A stretch of DNA of 64,000 nt from Gammaproteobacteria bacterium (lineage in GTDB: Bacteria > Pseudomonadota > Gammaproteobacteria > Steroidobacterales > JABDKV01), in assembly GCA_029862165.1 (NCBI GenBank), contig JAOTXU010000012.1, positions 42,586 to 106,585 on the forward strand, in the 5' to 3' direction. Shown here piece after piece: positions 63,891 to 64,000 of the stretch. The notes below the pieces were generated by a model that was not told the DNA's origin, searched no databases, and was given only the letters and a program-made list of their open reading frames with translations. The position numbers and the translations under genes are program-made. How positions within the stretch are numbered: position 1 is the stretch's first letter; every line of letters begins with the position of its first letter.

Positions 63891-64000
63891 GCGAGGCTAG
63901 AAGCCGGCATTTGTTTGCATCTCCGGCGAGGAACGCAGTCGCCGCAAACACAAGCCCATCTTCTTTCTCGCCGCAGGCCTGCTATCTCGCGGTGCATGCG
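63891..64000. repeat. Tandem repeat, copy 2 (reaches window edge)
   Basis: The second 110-bp copy ends exactly at the right edge. Its last 80 bases equal the last 80 of copy 1. There is no gene here: the minus-strand frames that cross the copies are repeat-derived. Confidence 0.9.

Noticed and set aside
63606..63951. Minus-strand open frames across the terminal repeat
   Set aside because: Their sequence is made by the tandem repeat and hairpin; no protein features.
63751..64000. CRISPR array at the right edge
   Set aside because: The 140-bp period, long repeat unit and no spacer diversity pattern do not fit CRISPR; no cas genes are near.

Overview
The window looks like chromosomal DNA of an aerobic, probably marine or sediment gammaproteobacterium. 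GC is mid-fifties percent by eye and genes are packed tightly on both strands. The OmpA, Lon, citrate synthase (hexameric Gram-negative type), PpnN, YhcB-like and GpmA proteins all have a proteobacterial look, and many short genes encode Gram-negative lipoproteins. A fatty acyl-CoA reductase very like the Marinobacter alcohol-forming enzyme and a sodium:solute symporter fit a marine lineage. A placement near Woeseiaceae or Steroidobacter-like groups is only a guess. I found no rRNA, tRNA, CRISPR array, transposase, integrase or phage gene.

Layout. 1-5.4 kb: cell-envelope genes (a lipoprotein cut by the window edge, an anchored hydrolase, a YugP-type metallopeptidase, a DUF192 lipoprotein, an OmpA with thrombospondin type 3 repeats) and a two-domain kinase-like ATPase. 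5.4-10.1 kb: a three-gene 2-oxoacid oxidoreductase operon with its own GltD-like flavin/iron-sulfur subunit. 10.1-14.6 kb: a lipoprotein M1 aminopeptidase and two unknown anchored proteins. 14.9-17.9 kb: a DUF4440 lipoprotein, then a FetB-like permease translationally coupled to a short-form S-adenosylhomocysteine hydrolase and a GNAT acetyltransferase. 18-27.4 kb, nearly all minus strand: a TPR protein, Lon, a Mut7-C protein, YdcH, an ankyrin protein, a DUF819 membrane protein and an EF-G paralogue. 27.6-42.2 kb: a coupled pair of unknown soluble proteins, a DUF3313 lipoprotein, a membrane redoxin, an exported methyltransferase-like protein, an aldo/keto reductase, a GGDEF-EAL protein divergent from an FHA protein, a second M1 peptidase, a secreted hydrolase, an HDAC-like deacetylase and another methyltransferase. 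42.3-48.9 kb: citrate synthase, a fused 5-oxoprolinase and a divergent symporter with a DUF2007 protein. 49-64 kb: a small TPR protein behind CRP-like palindromes, PpnN with a DEDDh exonuclease, a YhcB-like protein, a PLP enzyme, an NDH-2-like flavoprotein, a post-PEP-CTERM-like protein coupled to a secreted metalloprotease with dockerin-like repeats, GpmA, a saccharopine-dehydrogenase-like protein, a beta-CASP nuclease, AlaX, the fatty acyl-CoA reductase and a 140-bp-period tandem repeat running off the right edge.

How genes work together. Clear cotranscription or translational coupling is seen for the oxidoreductase operon, fetB-ahcY-GNAT, the 27643/28254 pair, the symporter with DUF2007, exonuclease-ppnN, and the post-PEP-CTERM-like gene with its protease. 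Central carbon metabolism is represented by citrate synthase, GpmA and the 2-oxoacid oxidoreductase. Several convergent neighbours overlap at or abut their stop codons, leaving no room for terminators. No single well-defined new defence or mobile system is visible. The best candidates for unexplored biology are the FetB/short-SAHH operon, the 27643/28254 unknown pair, the exported methyltransferase, the post-PEP-CTERM/dockerin protease pair and the terminal tandem repeat.
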